A DNA stretch of 62,337 nucleotides from positions 1 to 62,337 of the forward strand of contig CANFVD010000003.1 of assembly GCA_947450345.1 (NCBI GenBank), given 5' to 3'. Shown here in pieces: positions 34,705-43,381 of this stretch; positions within the stretch are counted from its first letter, which is position 1, and each line of letters begins with the position of its first letter. The notes under the pieces were generated by a model. That model saw only the letters and a program-made list of their open reading frames with translations, searched no databases and had not been told where the DNA came from. A program made the position numbers and the translations under genes. The stretch comes from Actinomycetota bacterium. Its GTDB lineage: Bacteria; Actinomycetota; Actinomycetes; Actinomycetales; Microbacteriaceae.

Positions 34705-35334
34705 GTGACCTTTAGCGAAATTGATGCACGCTACATCGCTGAGTTTGCCGACGAGACGCGAACACAGTTGACGGCCCGCTCCCTCGCCCACGAACACGGT
34801 GTCCCCGTCATTCCGCCGGCAACCGGTGCTCACTATGCCACCATTGCCGGCGCGACGAGCGCCCAGAACATCGTTGAGGTGGGCACTGCCTTTGGTGTCT
34901 CCGGTCTCTGGTTGTTGCGCGGGGCTCCCGGCGCAATCCTCACCTCGATTGACGACGGCTATGACCGACAGGAGCAGGCCAAGCCGCTCTTTGCCGAGGC
35001 GGGATTTGCCGCCAATCAGATTCGGCTGATCACCGGGCGTGCCAGCGATGTCTTGCCCCGGCTCAATGAAAACGCGTACGACGTTGTCGTGGTGGACGGT
35101 GACCCGGCCCACGTAGCGACGTACGTTGAACACGCGCTGCGTCTGGTTCGCGTGGGCGGGGTCGTGATGGTTCCCCACGTCCTGTGGAAGGGCGAAGTGT
35201 CAGACCCCACTAAGCGTGGAGCGATTCCCACAGCCTTCCGCAAGATGCTGCTGGACGTGCGCGACGGTACCGATCTCGTGTCCAGCATGTCTCCACTGGG
35301 CGACGGTCTTCTCACCGTCTCGAAACTCGCGTAA
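34705..35334 (+). CDS. SAM-dependent O-methyltransferase (family 3, Rv1220c-like)
   Basis: 209 residues with the class I methyltransferase SAM site NIVEVGTAFGVSGLWLLRG, a second strand TSIDDG, and DVVVVDGDPAHVATYVEHALRLVRVGGVVM. This fits the catechol-O-methyltransferase-like family 3. Substrate unknown. The start is the GTG at 34705, with GGGAGG 5 nt upstream. Divergent from tatB, as Rv1220c is close to Rv1224 in M. tuberculosis. Confidence 0.88.
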   Translation: MTFSEIDARYIAEFADETRTQLTARSLAHEHGVPVIPPATGAHYATIAGATSAQNIVEVGTAFGVSGLWLLRGAPGAILTSIDDGYDRQEQAKPLFAEAGFAANQIRLITGRASDVLPRLNENAYDVVVVDGDPAHVATYVEHALRLVRVGGVVMVPHVLWKGEVSDPTKRGAIPTAFRKMLLDVRDGTDLVSSMSPLGDGLLTVSKLA

Positions 35335-35349
35335 CCAAGGACGAATGCG

Positions 35350-35376
35350 AAAAGCCCCGCAGAAGCGGGGCTTTTC
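35350..35376. terminator. Bidirectional intrinsic terminator
   Basis: AAAAGCCCCGC (35350-35360) and GCGGGGCTTTTC (35365-35376) form an 11-bp stem with a 4-nt loop. A- and T-runs on the two sides serve both the methyltransferase gene and the converging DUF3117 gene. Confidence 0.88.
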
Positions 35377-35394
35377 TTCACTGAGGTAAACGCG

Positions 35395-35571
35395 CTAGGC
35401 CTTGGGCTTGATGACCTTGCCGAGGAGGTCGTGGAGCTCGGTGACCTCGTCGTCGTTCATGGAGACGGCCATGCGACCGCCACCCTCAAGAGGCACCCGG
35501 ACAACGATCAGACGACCCTCGCGGGTTGCCTCCATTGGTCCGTCACCGGTGCGTGGCTTTTGTGCCGCCAT
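35395..35571 (-). CDS. DUF3117 family small protein
   Basis: 58 residues: MAAQKPRTGDGPMEATREG... MAVSMNDDEVTELHDLLGKV. This matches the small DUF3117 family found through Actinobacteria (Rv1211). Function unknown. The ATG at 35569-35571 has AAGGGG about 9 nt upstream; frames further out add unrelated residues. Confidence 0.9.
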   Translation of the reverse strand: MAAQKPRTGDGPMEATREGRLIVVRVPLEGGGRMAVSMNDDEVTELHDLLGKVIKPKA

Positions 35572-35685
35572 TCTGGCGCCCCTTTCATTGACTCCTTCTA
35601 TTATCCCAAATCTGAAGGGTCTCAATTACCACGGGGTTCCCAGAGCAGCCGCACGGAGGACGTGCCGGTGAGGCGACGGCGAGAC

Positions 35686-36924
35686 CTAGGGCGGTGTCCA
35701 ATCCGCGCCGTCAATCGCCCAACACACGCCCACCCAGACCACTTGAAGCGCAAGTGCCGCCAGCACCACTCCCGCCCGATAAAACCAGTTGCGAGGCGCG
35801 GCAAACGGCGCAAGACCGGGAAACAGCGGACCCAGCAGTCGGAACGTGGACGACTGCGGAAAGAAGATGGCCAGGAGGTAGAGGGAATAGCTCAACACCC
35901 ACAGGCGAATCTCCATTCCCGCGCGTCGGGTCGCGGGCAAGAACAGGTAGCCCACGAGGAGCAAGACCAGTCCGGCAAAAATAAGCGGACCGAGCCAAAC
36001 GGTGACATCGCCGGGCACGCCCCACGCCGGCAACCACCAGCCCAGCGCGTGGAACCACGGGGTGAACGGAATCAGTTCTTCGTAACCGATGTATACCGAT
36101 CGCCAGGCAAGCTCCGTGTCGAAGTACGCGGTGGGTACTCCCGTGACCACACCGGCGATCACGACCCAGGCAATCCCCGCCAGACCGGCCGTTGCCGTCG
36201 CCACAGCCAGCCACCAGCGTTCCTGCGACGGAAAGGGATCACGCCGCCGCTCACGCCAGCGCCAGATTCCATAGAGCACGAATGTCAGCGCCATGGCCAG
36301 GGCACCGGGTCGTGTAAACCCCAAGACCAGCAGCAGCGGAATCATGGTGCCGAAACGTCTGAGCACGAGCAGATACAGAATCGCCACGATGAGCAACCAC
36401 TGCAGAGACTCGGCGTAGGCCAGTTGGAGCAGCGGCGAGATGGGCGACACCTGGAAGAGGACGAGCGTAAAGAGTGCCTGAGTCGAGTCCCCGGTGACTC
36501 GACGCACCAGAAGATAGAGCAGGAACGACGTACCCAATGCGGCCAACAGCGATACCGAGACGGCGGCGATGGACCACGGCGCACCCGTCACCACCATGAT
36601 GATTTTCACGAGCATGGGGTAGACGGGCAAGAAGGCCCACTGTGATTCCCCCACGTGTCCGTCGGCGGTGTGCGGAAGTGTCTGGGGATAACCTCCCTCG
36701 GCAATGATGTTGTACCAGCGACCGTCCCACAGGCTCGAGTAATCGAACAGGGTGGGTTGTCCCGACGACCACGGATTCTCGCCCTGAACGCTGGCGTACA
36801 CGAGCAGGATGATGGTACTCGCGATACGACCAGCGAGAAAGATCAGGATGACGGCAAGCCACCACGGAACACGATGACCGGTGCCTACGCCAGCACCCCG
36901 TCGACCGAGTGCGATGTGAGTCAT
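35686..36924 (-). CDS. Mannosyltransferase-like membrane protein (PIG-V type)
   Basis: 412 residues, about ten membrane segments. The first extracytoplasmic loop has SLWDGRWYNIIAEGGYP and WAFLPVYPMLVKI, the pattern of PIG-V/GPI mannosyltransferase 2-like GT-C enzymes that take sugar from a polyprenyl-phosphate donor. Acceptor unknown; envelope glycolipid or protein is likely. ATG overlaps the dapE stop (4 nt), so it is translated after DapE. Confidence 0.8.
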   Translation of the reverse strand: MTHIALGRRGAGVGTGHRVPWWLAVILIFLAGRIASTIILLVYASVQGENPWSSGQPTLFDYSSLWDGRWYNIIAEGGYPQTLPHTADGHVGESQWAFLPVYPMLVKIIMVVTGAPWSIAAVSVSLLAALGTSFLLYLLVRRVTGDSTQALFTLVLFQVSPISPLLQLAYAESLQWLLIVAILYLLVLRRFGTMIPLLLVLGFTRPGALAMALTFVLYGIWRWRERRRDPFPSQERWWLAVATATAGLAGIAWVVIAGVVTGVPTAYFDTELAWRSVYIGYEELIPFTPWFHALGWWLPAWGVPGDVTVWLGPLIFAGLVLLLVGYLFLPATRRAGMEIRLWVLSYSLYLLAIFFPQSSTFRLLGPLFPGLAPFAAPRNWFYRAGVVLAALALQVVWVGVCWAIDGADWTPP

Positions 36925-38012
36925 GCGCGGTCGGCAGTGAGCCAGGCGCGGAGCACGTGTTCGCAGCGCTCAATCTGCGCAACGGGTACGTTCTCGTCGT
37001 CGGTGTGCGCGAGTTCGGGGTTTCCGGGGCCGAAGTTGACGGCGGGGATACCCAGGGCACTGAACCGAGCAACGTCCGTCCAGCCGTACTTGGGCGTGGC
37101 GTCGCCACCCACGGCGTTGAGAAATTCTTGCGCGACCGGTGAGGTCAAGCCGGGTCGGGCGCCGGGAGAACTGTCCGCGACGACAACGTCGTATCCGTCA
37201 AAGAATGCCCGCACACGCTGCTCGGCGTCGGCCTCGCTCTTGTCGGGGGCAAAGCGATAGTTGACCGTGAGCACAGCCTCGTCGGGAATCACATTGGTGG
37301 CCACACCGCCGCTGACGCCCACCGCGCTGAGGCCCTCGCGGTAGGCCAGACCATCGACCTCCACGGTTTCGGGTTCGAATTCCGCCAGTCGCGTGAGGAC
37401 GGGCGCGAGCGCGTGAATCGCGTTGTCTCCCGTCCACGCTCGAGCCGAGTGGGCACGTCGCCCGGTCGTTCGCAGCTCAACGCGCATCGTGCCGTTGCAG
37501 CCACCCTCGAGCTGTGCGTTGCTGGGTTCGCCCAAGATCGCAAAATCCGCCTGCAGGAGAGGTGCGTGGGTGCGAGCAAGTCGCCCCAGTCCGTTGAGGC
37601 TTGAGGCGACCTCTTCGTGGTCGTAGAAAATCCACGTCACATCAACCGTGGGGTCGGCAAGTTCAACGGCCAGTTTGAGGGCAACCGCACATCCCGCTTT
37701 CATGTCGACCGACCCGCGTCCCCACAGCGTTTGCGTCTCGCCGCTGCCGTCGAGGCGGCTCGGTACGTTGCCGTTGATAGGCACGGTGTCGATGTGACCG
37801 GCAACTATCACCCGCTGCGCACGACCGAGGGCCGTGCGTGCCACCACGGCGTCACCGTCCCGAATCACTTCCAGATGAGCGCACGCCGCCAATGTGGCCT
37901 CGATGGCATCGGCCAGCGTCGTTTCGTCTCCAGAAACCGAGGGAATGTCGATCAGCGCGCGCGTCAGGTCCGTCACCGAGTTGGTGGTGTCAAGCGACGA
38001 GTGCCGAGCCAT
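36921..38012 (-). CDS. dapE: Succinyl-diaminopimelate desuccinylase
   Basis: 363 residues, M20 peptidase fold. Metal-site segments: [33 protein letters not shown] and the C-terminal [16 protein letters not shown]. It hydrolyses N-succinyl-LL-2,6-diaminopimelate to succinate and LL-diaminopimelate in lysine and peptidoglycan synthesis. Divergent from dapD with only 32 bp between start codons, which supports the assignment over other M20 enzymes. ATG at 38010-38012. Confidence 0.93.
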   Translation of the reverse strand: MARHSSLDTTNSVTDLTRALIDIPSVSGDETTLADAIEATLAACAHLEVIRDGDAVVARTALGRAQRVIVAGHIDTVPINGNVPSRLDGSGETQTLWGRGSVDMKAGCAVALKLAVELADPTVDVTWIFYDHEEVASSLNGLGRLARTHAPLLQADFAILGEPSNAQLEGGCNGTMRVELRTTGRRAHSARAWTGDNAIHALAPVLTRLAEFEPETVEVDGLAYREGLSAVGVSGGVATNVIPDEAVLTVNYRFAPDKSEADAEQRVRAFFDGYDVVVADSSPGARPGLTSPVAQEFLNAVGGDATPKYGWTDVARFSALGIPAVNFGPGNPELAHTDDENVPVAQIERCEHVLRAWLTADRA

Positions 38013-38044
38013 GGTCTCAGTTTATGGGCGGTAACCTTGAGGCT

Positions 38045-38998
38045 ATGTCTGACAACGCCAACGTCACGCCGCGATTTGCCTGGGGCGACGGGCTCTCCAC
38101 GCTGACGGCCGACAATACCGTGCTCGACACGTGGTTCCCGCAGCCTGCGCTCGGCACGATTCCCGCCGATCACGGCGCGCACACCCCGGCCGCGTCGTTG
38201 ACCGAGGCCGCCGGTGCAGATCCGCGCCGCGGCGTTCACACCGAAGTCATCACTCTGCAGATTGACCTCGATGTGCCGCCCGCCTCAACATCAGATGCCT
38301 ATCTTCGCCTGCACCTGCTCTCCACACTTCTCGTTCGCCCCAATGACCTCAACCTCGACGGAATTTTCGGCCTGCTTCCCAACGTGGTCTGGACCTCCGC
38401 GGGCGCCGTTCACCCCGATGACTTTGCGAAACTGCGCGTGGCGCTCCAACGCGACGGCATTCAGGTCTGTGGCATCGATCGTTTCCCGCGACTCACTGAC
38501 TTTGTGATTCCCCGTGATGTGCGCATCGCCGATGCGTCGCGCGTTCGATTAGGCGCTTACCTCTCCCCCGGCACCGTGGTCATGCACGAGGGATTCTGCA
38601 ACTTCAATGCGGGCACACTTGGCACAGCGATGGTCGAGGGCCGCATTTCGCAAGGTGTTGTCGTGGGTGACGGTTCAGACATCGGCGGTGGTGCCAGCAT
38701 CATGGGCACGCTGTCCGGCGGCGGCACGCAACGGGTCTCTATTGGCGAACGGACCCTACTCGGTGCCAACGCCGGCTTGGGCATCGCTATCGGCGATGAC
38801 TGCATCGTCGAGGCCGGGTTGTACGTCACCGCCGGCACCCGCGTCACCCTGGTCGAGGGTGACGCGTCACGCGAGGTCAAGGCACTCGAACTCAGCGGGC
38901 AGAACGGTCTTCTGCTCCGCAGAAATTCCAGCACGGGACGCGTTGAGGCTCTTTCCCGCACGGGTGAGGGCATCACCCTCAATTCCGCGTTGCACTAA
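38045..38998 (+). CDS. dapD: Tetrahydrodipicolinate N-succinyltransferase
   Basis: 317 residues. The actinobacterial DapD form: an N-terminal domain, [40 protein letters not shown], then left-handed beta-helix hexapeptide repeats ([23 protein letters not shown]). It succinylates tetrahydrodipicolinate from succinyl-CoA, two steps before DapE. The start is the ATG at 38045 ([11 protein letters not shown]). Confidence 0.94.
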   Translation: MSDNANVTPRFAWGDGLSTLTADNTVLDTWFPQPALGTIPADHGAHTPAASLTEAAGADPRRGVHTEVITLQIDLDVPPASTSDAYLRLHLLSTLLVRPNDLNLDGIFGLLPNVVWTSAGAVHPDDFAKLRVALQRDGIQVCGIDRFPRLTDFVIPRDVRIADASRVRLGAYLSPGTVVMHEGFCNFNAGTLGTAMVEGRISQGVVVGDGSDIGGGASIMGTLSGGGTQRVSIGERTLLGANAGLGIAIGDDCIVEAGLYVTAGTRVTLVEGDASREVKALELSGQNGLLLRRNSSTGRVEALSRTGEGITLNSALH

Positions 38999-39143
38999 GA
39001 ATGACCGTCGGGTGCTGAGATACGGGCTTACAAAGCGACACGCGTTCGTGGGACAAAAAAATGCACTCGTCATTTTTCGTAATACCCCGTAATGTTTCGT
39101 TTAGGTCACATGCCCGTGATCTCTTGCGAAAGGTATTAACACA
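38999..39143 (+). promoter_or_regulatory. Upstream region of the rhodopsin gene
   Basis: 145 bp without a gene, clearly richer in A+T than its surroundings. It contains two close CGTAAT copies (39079-39100) and ends with GAAAGG 10 nt before the first ATG of the rhodopsin. No -35/-10 pair is convincing. The rhodopsin promoter should lie here. Confidence 0.4.
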
Positions 39144-39860
39144 ATGCTCTCAATGACCGAAGGTGGATCGATGCTCTCCGTAGCAACGACCGCTCTCTTT
39201 ATTTTGGGGTTTGTCGGCATGGCTGCCGGTACGCTCTACTTCCTGCTCGAGCGCAATGAGCTGAAGGCAGCAAACCGCGGCGTTGCGGTTTACGCAGCCA
39301 TCATCACGTTCGTGGCCACCATCATGTACTTCATGATGATGAACCTCGCAATCGCTGGTGGCGTCAACCAGACCATGCCTTTGCGTTACATCGACTGGAT
39401 CATCACCACGCCGCTGTTGCTGCTCGAGTTCGGCGTTGTTGCCGCTCTCGCCGGCAAGGTTCAGAAGGGCCTCATCGCTCGTCTGATGGTTGCTGACGTC
39501 ATCATGATCGTCACCGGCTTCCTCGGTGAGATCAGCGCTCCCGGAGAGGTTGCCACGTACATCTGGTTCATCATCTCCTGCCTCGCTTGGATCTGGATCA
39601 TCGTTGAGGTGTTCTCGCTCAAGGCAACCGGCAAGGGATACGCAGCCAAGGCTGTCAACACCATGAAGTGGTTCGTCATCATTGGTTGGTCGATCTACCC
39701 TCTGGGTACCGCCATCCAGCAGTTCATGTCGATCGGAAAGGTTGACGGCGACTCGCTCGCCACGGCCGGTCTGATTGCTGCCATCATCTACATCGTTGCC
39801 GACCTCACCAACAAGGTCATCTTCGGCATCGTTGCAGTTCGCGCAGCCAAGAACAGCTAG
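39144..39860 (+). CDS. Light-driven proton pump rhodopsin (microbial type I)
   Basis: 238 residues, seven membrane helices. Helix C has RYIDWIITTPLLLLEF: Asp84 (counter-ion), Thr88 and Glu95 make the DTE motif of outward proton pumps. Helix G has the retinal Lys224 in VADLTNKVIFG. Leu92, at the spectral-tuning site (105 in proteorhodopsin), predicts green absorption. Helix E (WFIISCLAW) keeps a bulky Phe where carotenoid-binding types have Gly, so an antenna seems unlikely. The His of helix B (75 in proteorhodopsin) is absent; Tyr62 is at that place by simple alignment. Starts at 39144, 39153 and 39171 are possible; GAAAGG favours the first. It stands alone with a terminator, and no retinal gene is in the window. 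Confidence 0.96.
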   Translation: MLSMTEGGSMLSVATTALFILGFVGMAAGTLYFLLERNELKAANRGVAVYAAIITFVATIMYFMMMNLAIAGGVNQTMPLRYIDWIITTPLLLLEFGVVAALAGKVQKGLIARLMVADVIMIVTGFLGEISAPGEVATYIWFIISCLAWIWIIVEVFSLKATGKGYAAKAVNTMKWFVIIGWSIYPLGTAIQQFMSIGKVDGDSLATAGLIAAIIYIVADLTNKVIFGIVAVRAAKNS

Positions 39861-39874
39861 TTCGAAAGAACTGA

Positions 39875-39908
39875 ACAGTGGGGTCCCGGGCAACCGGGGC
39901 CCCACTGT
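39875..39908 (+). terminator. Terminator of the rhodopsin gene
   Basis: ACAGTGGGGTCCCGG (39875-39889) pairs with CCGGGGCCCCACTGT (39894-39908) with one G-U-type mismatch and a 4-nt loop, followed by GTGTTTAA. It lies 15 nt after the rhodopsin stop. Confidence 0.85.
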
Positions 39909-39994
39909 GTTTAACTTGACCGTGAGCCTCAAGTCGAAACCCGGGCTCACCCCGCGCCCCCGCGTTGAATCGGGCCCACCGAAGAAGGAGCATC

Positions 39995-40639
39995 ATGACC
40001 ACACCGCTAAAGATTGATATTTGGTCCGATGTGCAGTGCCCGTGGTGTTACATCGGCAAGCGGAAGTTTGAGCGCGGTGTTGAGCTTTTTGGGCAGCCGG
40101 TCGAGATTGAGTACCACTCCTTTGAACTGGCTCCGGATACTCCCGTTGATTATGAGGGCAGCACCCTCGACTACCTCGCCGAGCGCAAAGGCCTCTCCCC
40201 CGAGCACGTGACCCAGATGCTCGACAACGTGACGACCATTGCCGCCGAGGTGGGCCTCGACTACGACTTTGGCTCGGTGCACCAAACCAACACGCGCAAA
40301 GCTCACGAACTGCTGCATATTGCTAAAGCGCACGGCAGGCAGGTCGAAATGAAGGAGCGCCTCCTCAAGGCCTACTTCGTCAACGGCGAGCACGTCGGCA
40401 AACTAGAGACGCTGGCCGACCTCGCCGCCGAGGTGGGCCTGGATCGTGATGCTGTGCTGCAGAGCCTCACCGCGGGTGAGTATGCCATCGCGGTGGAGGC
40501 CGACCTTGCGCAAGCGGAGGCCTTCGGCATCAGCGGAGTCCCCTTTTACGTCATCGATGGACGATTCGGTATTTCGGGCGCGCAGTCGCCCGAAACGTTT
40601 GCCGCCGCGCTCCAACAAGCTGCAACGCCAGCTTCCTGA
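39995..40639 (+). CDS. DsbA-family oxidoreductase (FrnE-like)
   Basis: 214 residues, no signal peptide. Thioredoxin fold with CPWC (Cys15-Cys18) at the start of the first helix, a helical insertion, and cis-Pro in GISGVPFYVIDGRFGISGAQSP. FrnE-type members are cytosolic disulfide isomerases or 2-hydroxychromene isomerase-like enzymes linked with oxidative stress. ATG at 39995 with GAAGGAG 4 nt upstream. Its position after the rhodopsin is separated by a terminator, so it is a separate unit. Confidence 0.92.
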   Translation: MTTPLKIDIWSDVQCPWCYIGKRKFERGVELFGQPVEIEYHSFELAPDTPVDYEGSTLDYLAERKGLSPEHVTQMLDNVTTIAAEVGLDYDFGSVHQTNTRKAHELLHIAKAHGRQVEMKERLLKAYFVNGEHVGKLETLADLAAEVGLDRDAVLQSLTAGEYAIAVEADLAQAEAFGISGVPFYVIDGRFGISGAQSPETFAAALQQAATPAS

Positions 40640-40707
40640 ACCGTAGTGTGCCAAAATTGTCAGGCTACTTTTCTTCCCCTCGGCCCGCGACCAGAGAGAG
40701 TGTCCTC

Positions 40708-41838
40708 ATGTTCAAGTACCTACGCATGCTGGGCGTTATCGCCCTGTCCACACTCGCGATCTTCGGTGGGTCTGCTGCCGCCCAAGCAGCCCCGTCGACT
40801 GTCACGATTCTCACCGGATTCCATTCGACCGCCGGCGTCGCATTTTCACTCGACGGCAAAACTGCCTTCGTGGTTCAGGACGACGACGGAACCATGGGCG
40901 GACCCTCGTCGCTCGTTGTCATCGACACGACGACCCTTACCCAAGTAGGTGACGCCATCTCGACAGGCGTCAATGGAGCGGGCGTCAACCACTCCATCGT
41001 GATGTCGCCTGACGGCACGAAGGCCTACGTCAGCCTGGGCACGGGCGTTGTCAAGCCGTTCTATCCCGCCACCCTCACGTTTGGACCAGCAATCACCGTG
41101 GGCACGGCGGGCATTGGGCAGGTTGTGTTTACTCCCGACGGATTGCACGCCTACGTTGCCGTGACTAACAATGGCAGCGGTCAGTATGTCAAGGTCATTG
41201 ACGTCGTCACAGACAGCGTGACGGCAACGATTTCCGCGTGCTCGGCTCCCGATGGCCTCGCTATGACTCCCGATGGCCTCACGGTCTTTGTCAACTGCAG
41301 CGACGGGAGCGTTCAGGTCATCGAGACCACCGGTAACACCGTTCTGACCACCTTTACCCCCACCGGTCACCTCCAGGGGACCATGATTACCATGGCGCCC
41401 GACGGTGCACGTGTCTACGTCACGGCGTTCGCGATTCCCACCACAGTCACAACGGTCATCGACACAACGACCTACACCGAGGTGCACCAATTCACCCATG
41501 AGCCCAAGGACGTTGCCTTCACCGCCGACGGCACCATCGCCTACCTCTTTAGTGCCAGCTCGGGAGACCTCGTCCCGACGGACGCCACGACGTTTGCCGA
41601 GGGCACCCCCATCGATGTAACTGTGCCGAGTCCCGGCGATTGGTTCTTGCTGGATAAAAACCCCGTTGTCGACCAATACTGGATTTGCGGAGGAAGCTCG
41701 ATTCGTATTGTCGGCCAGGGGTCCTCCCTTGCGGACACGGGGGCAAACGCGACAGGTGTAACCATCACGACCCTAGCGGGCACCGGGCTCATTGCTCTGG
41801 GACTGGCCGTCACACTCACCCGTCGTCGCCGCGCCTAG
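40708..41838 (+). CDS. Secreted YVTN-type beta-propeller protein with LAxTG wall anchor
   Basis: 376 residues. A signal peptide (MFKYLRMLGVIALSTLAIFG...AQA) is followed by about six beta-propeller blades with repeated S/T-P-D-G-x-x-x-Y-V motifs (SPDGTKAYVS, TPDGLHAYVA, TPDGLTVFVN, APDGARVYVT, TADGTIAYLF). The end is a sorting signal: LADTG, a hydrophobic helix, TRRRRA. It is inferred to be a peptidoglycan-linked surface protein, perhaps for binding or adhesion. Same sorting motif as the first gene of the window. ATG at 40708 is preferred because the signal peptide follows directly. Confidence 0.87.
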   Translation: MFKYLRMLGVIALSTLAIFGGSAAAQAAPSTVTILTGFHSTAGVAFSLDGKTAFVVQDDDGTMGGPSSLVVIDTTTLTQVGDAISTGVNGAGVNHSIVMSPDGTKAYVSLGTGVVKPFYPATLTFGPAITVGTAGIGQVVFTPDGLHAYVAVTNNGSGQYVKVIDVVTDSVTATISACSAPDGLAMTPDGLTVFVNCSDGSVQVIETTGNTVLTTFTPTGHLQGTMITMAPDGARVYVTAFAIPTTVTTVIDTTTYTEVHQFTHEPKDVAFTADGTIAYLFSASSGDLVPTDATTFAEGTPIDVTVPSPGDWFLLDKNPVVDQYWICGGSSIRIVGQGSSLADTGANATGVTITTLAGTGLIALGLAVTLTRRRRA

Positions 41839-41853
41839 CGGCTCTGGAGGCCC

Positions 41854-43152
41854 CTAGCGACGAATGTCGCGCGCGGGCTCGCCGATATAGAGCTGCTGCG
41901 GGCGGCCGATCTTGGTCTGCGCGTCCTGGTTCATCTCACGCCAGTGCGCAATCCAGCCGGGGAGACGACCGATGGCGAACAGCACGGTGAACATGCGCGT
42001 GGGGAAGCCCATCGCCTTGTAGATCACGCCGGTGTAGAAGTCCACGTTGGGGTAGAGCTTGCGCTCCTTGAAGTAATCGTCTTCGAGCGCGATCTGCTCG
42101 AGTTCTTTGGCAATGTCGAGGAGCGGATCCTTCACGCCGAGTGCAGCGAGCACCTCGTCGGCGCTCTCCTTCACCAGGCGCGCACGCGGGTCGTAGTTCT
42201 TGTAGACCCGGTGGCCGAAGCCCATGAGCTTGACGTTGTCTTCTTTGTTCTTGACGCGCTCAACAAACTTGCTGACCGACTCGCCCGACCGCTGGATCTG
42301 GCCCAGCATGGTCAGCACGGCCTCGTTGGCGCCACCGTGCAGCGGCCCGAACAGCGCGCTGATGCCAGCTGACACCGAGGCGAACAGGTTCGCATCCGTG
42401 CTTCCCACGAGGCGAACCGTCGACGTAGAGGCGTTCTGCTCGTGGTCCTCGTGCAGGATGAGGAGTCGCTCCAACGCCTTGACAAGAACAGGGTTGAGCG
42501 CGTAGTCCTCGGCGCGGTTTCCGAAAGTGAGGCGCAGGAAGTTCTCCACGTAGCCGAGGTCGTTCTGCGGGTAGAGGAAAGCCTGACCGATGCTCTTCTT
42601 GTGGGCGTAGGCGGCCATCACGGGCACCTTGGCCAACAGGCGATAGGTGGCAATTTCGACGTGCTCGGGGTTCTTTGGGTCGAGTGAGTCTTCGTAGTAA
42701 GTGGACAGCGTCGACACACCCGCCGAGAGAACGGGCATCGGGTGCGCGTTCCGTGGGAAGCCGTTGAAGAAATTCTTCAGGTCCTCGTGCAGCAACGAGT
42801 GCCGGCGAATCTGCTTCTCGAAGTCGGCCAGTTCGCTGGGGCTCGGGATCTCACCGTAGATGAGCAACCAGGCGGTCTCGAGGAAAGACATCTGGGTGGC
42901 CACCTGCTCAATGGGGTAGCCGCGATAACGAAGAATGCCCTCGTCGCCGTCGATGAATGTAATTTTGGACTTGGTCGATGCCGTGTTGACAAAGCCATAG
43001 TCGAGAGCAGTGAGACCGGTCTGCTTGGTCAGGGACGAGAGGTCAATGGCCGGGTGGCCGTCGCTTCCGCGAAGGACATCGAACTCCGATGTCGTACCCT
43101 GATAGGACACAGTGACTTTGTCACCCGTGGGGCGCACGCCGTTGTCTGACAC
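41854..43152 (-). CDS. gltA: Citrate synthase, type II
   Basis: 432 residues. It forms citrate from oxaloacetate and acetyl-CoA. Conserved segments: FIDGDEGILRYRGYPI, the active-site FGPLHGGANEAVL and LMGFGHRVYKNYDPRA regions, and the C-terminal RPQQLYIGEPARDI. The N-terminal beta-domain and length fit the hexameric bacterial type. GTG start at 43150-43152 with AAAGGAG 6 nt upstream. Confidence 0.96.
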   Translation of the reverse strand: MSDNGVRPTGDKVTVSYQGTTSEFDVLRGSDGHPAIDLSSLTKQTGLTALDYGFVNTASTKSKITFIDGDEGILRYRGYPIEQVATQMSFLETAWLLIYGEIPSPSELADFEKQIRRHSLLHEDLKNFFNGFPRNAHPMPVLSAGVSTLSTYYEDSLDPKNPEHVEIATYRLLAKVPVMAAYAHKKSIGQAFLYPQNDLGYVENFLRLTFGNRAEDYALNPVLVKALERLLILHEDHEQNASTSTVRLVGSTDANLFASVSAGISALFGPLHGGANEAVLTMLGQIQRSGESVSKFVERVKNKEDNVKLMGFGHRVYKNYDPRARLVKESADEVLAALGVKDPLLDIAKELEQIALEDDYFKERKLYPNVDFYTGVIYKAMGFPTRMFTVLFAIGRLPGWIAHWREMNQDAQTKIGRPQQLYIGEPARDIRR

Positions 43153-43381
43153 CCAAGACTCCTTTTAAGACCAGCCGGTTAAGCTTCACCCGATTCGACG
43201 CCGTTTGTGTCAGCCTCGTGGGGATCTCTCTAAGCCTATTGCCTCTGCCGAACGCGTTAAAACACTGTTTTCTGAGTGGACGCGTAGACTGACGTGAGAG
43301 CCACGCGTCTTCTACATTCCGCAGTGAGAAACTCGGCTGGCAGGCGAATCGTGGAGAGAACTCCCGGGGAGAATGAGACTG
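43153..43381. promoter_or_regulatory. Divergent promoter region gltA / membrane glycosyltransferase
   Basis: 229 bp with no gene I can support. It holds the gltA ribosome binding site, a small perfect inverted repeat AAAACACTGTTTT (43259-43271) that could be an operator, and the GGGGAGA of the next gene. Confidence 0.35.
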
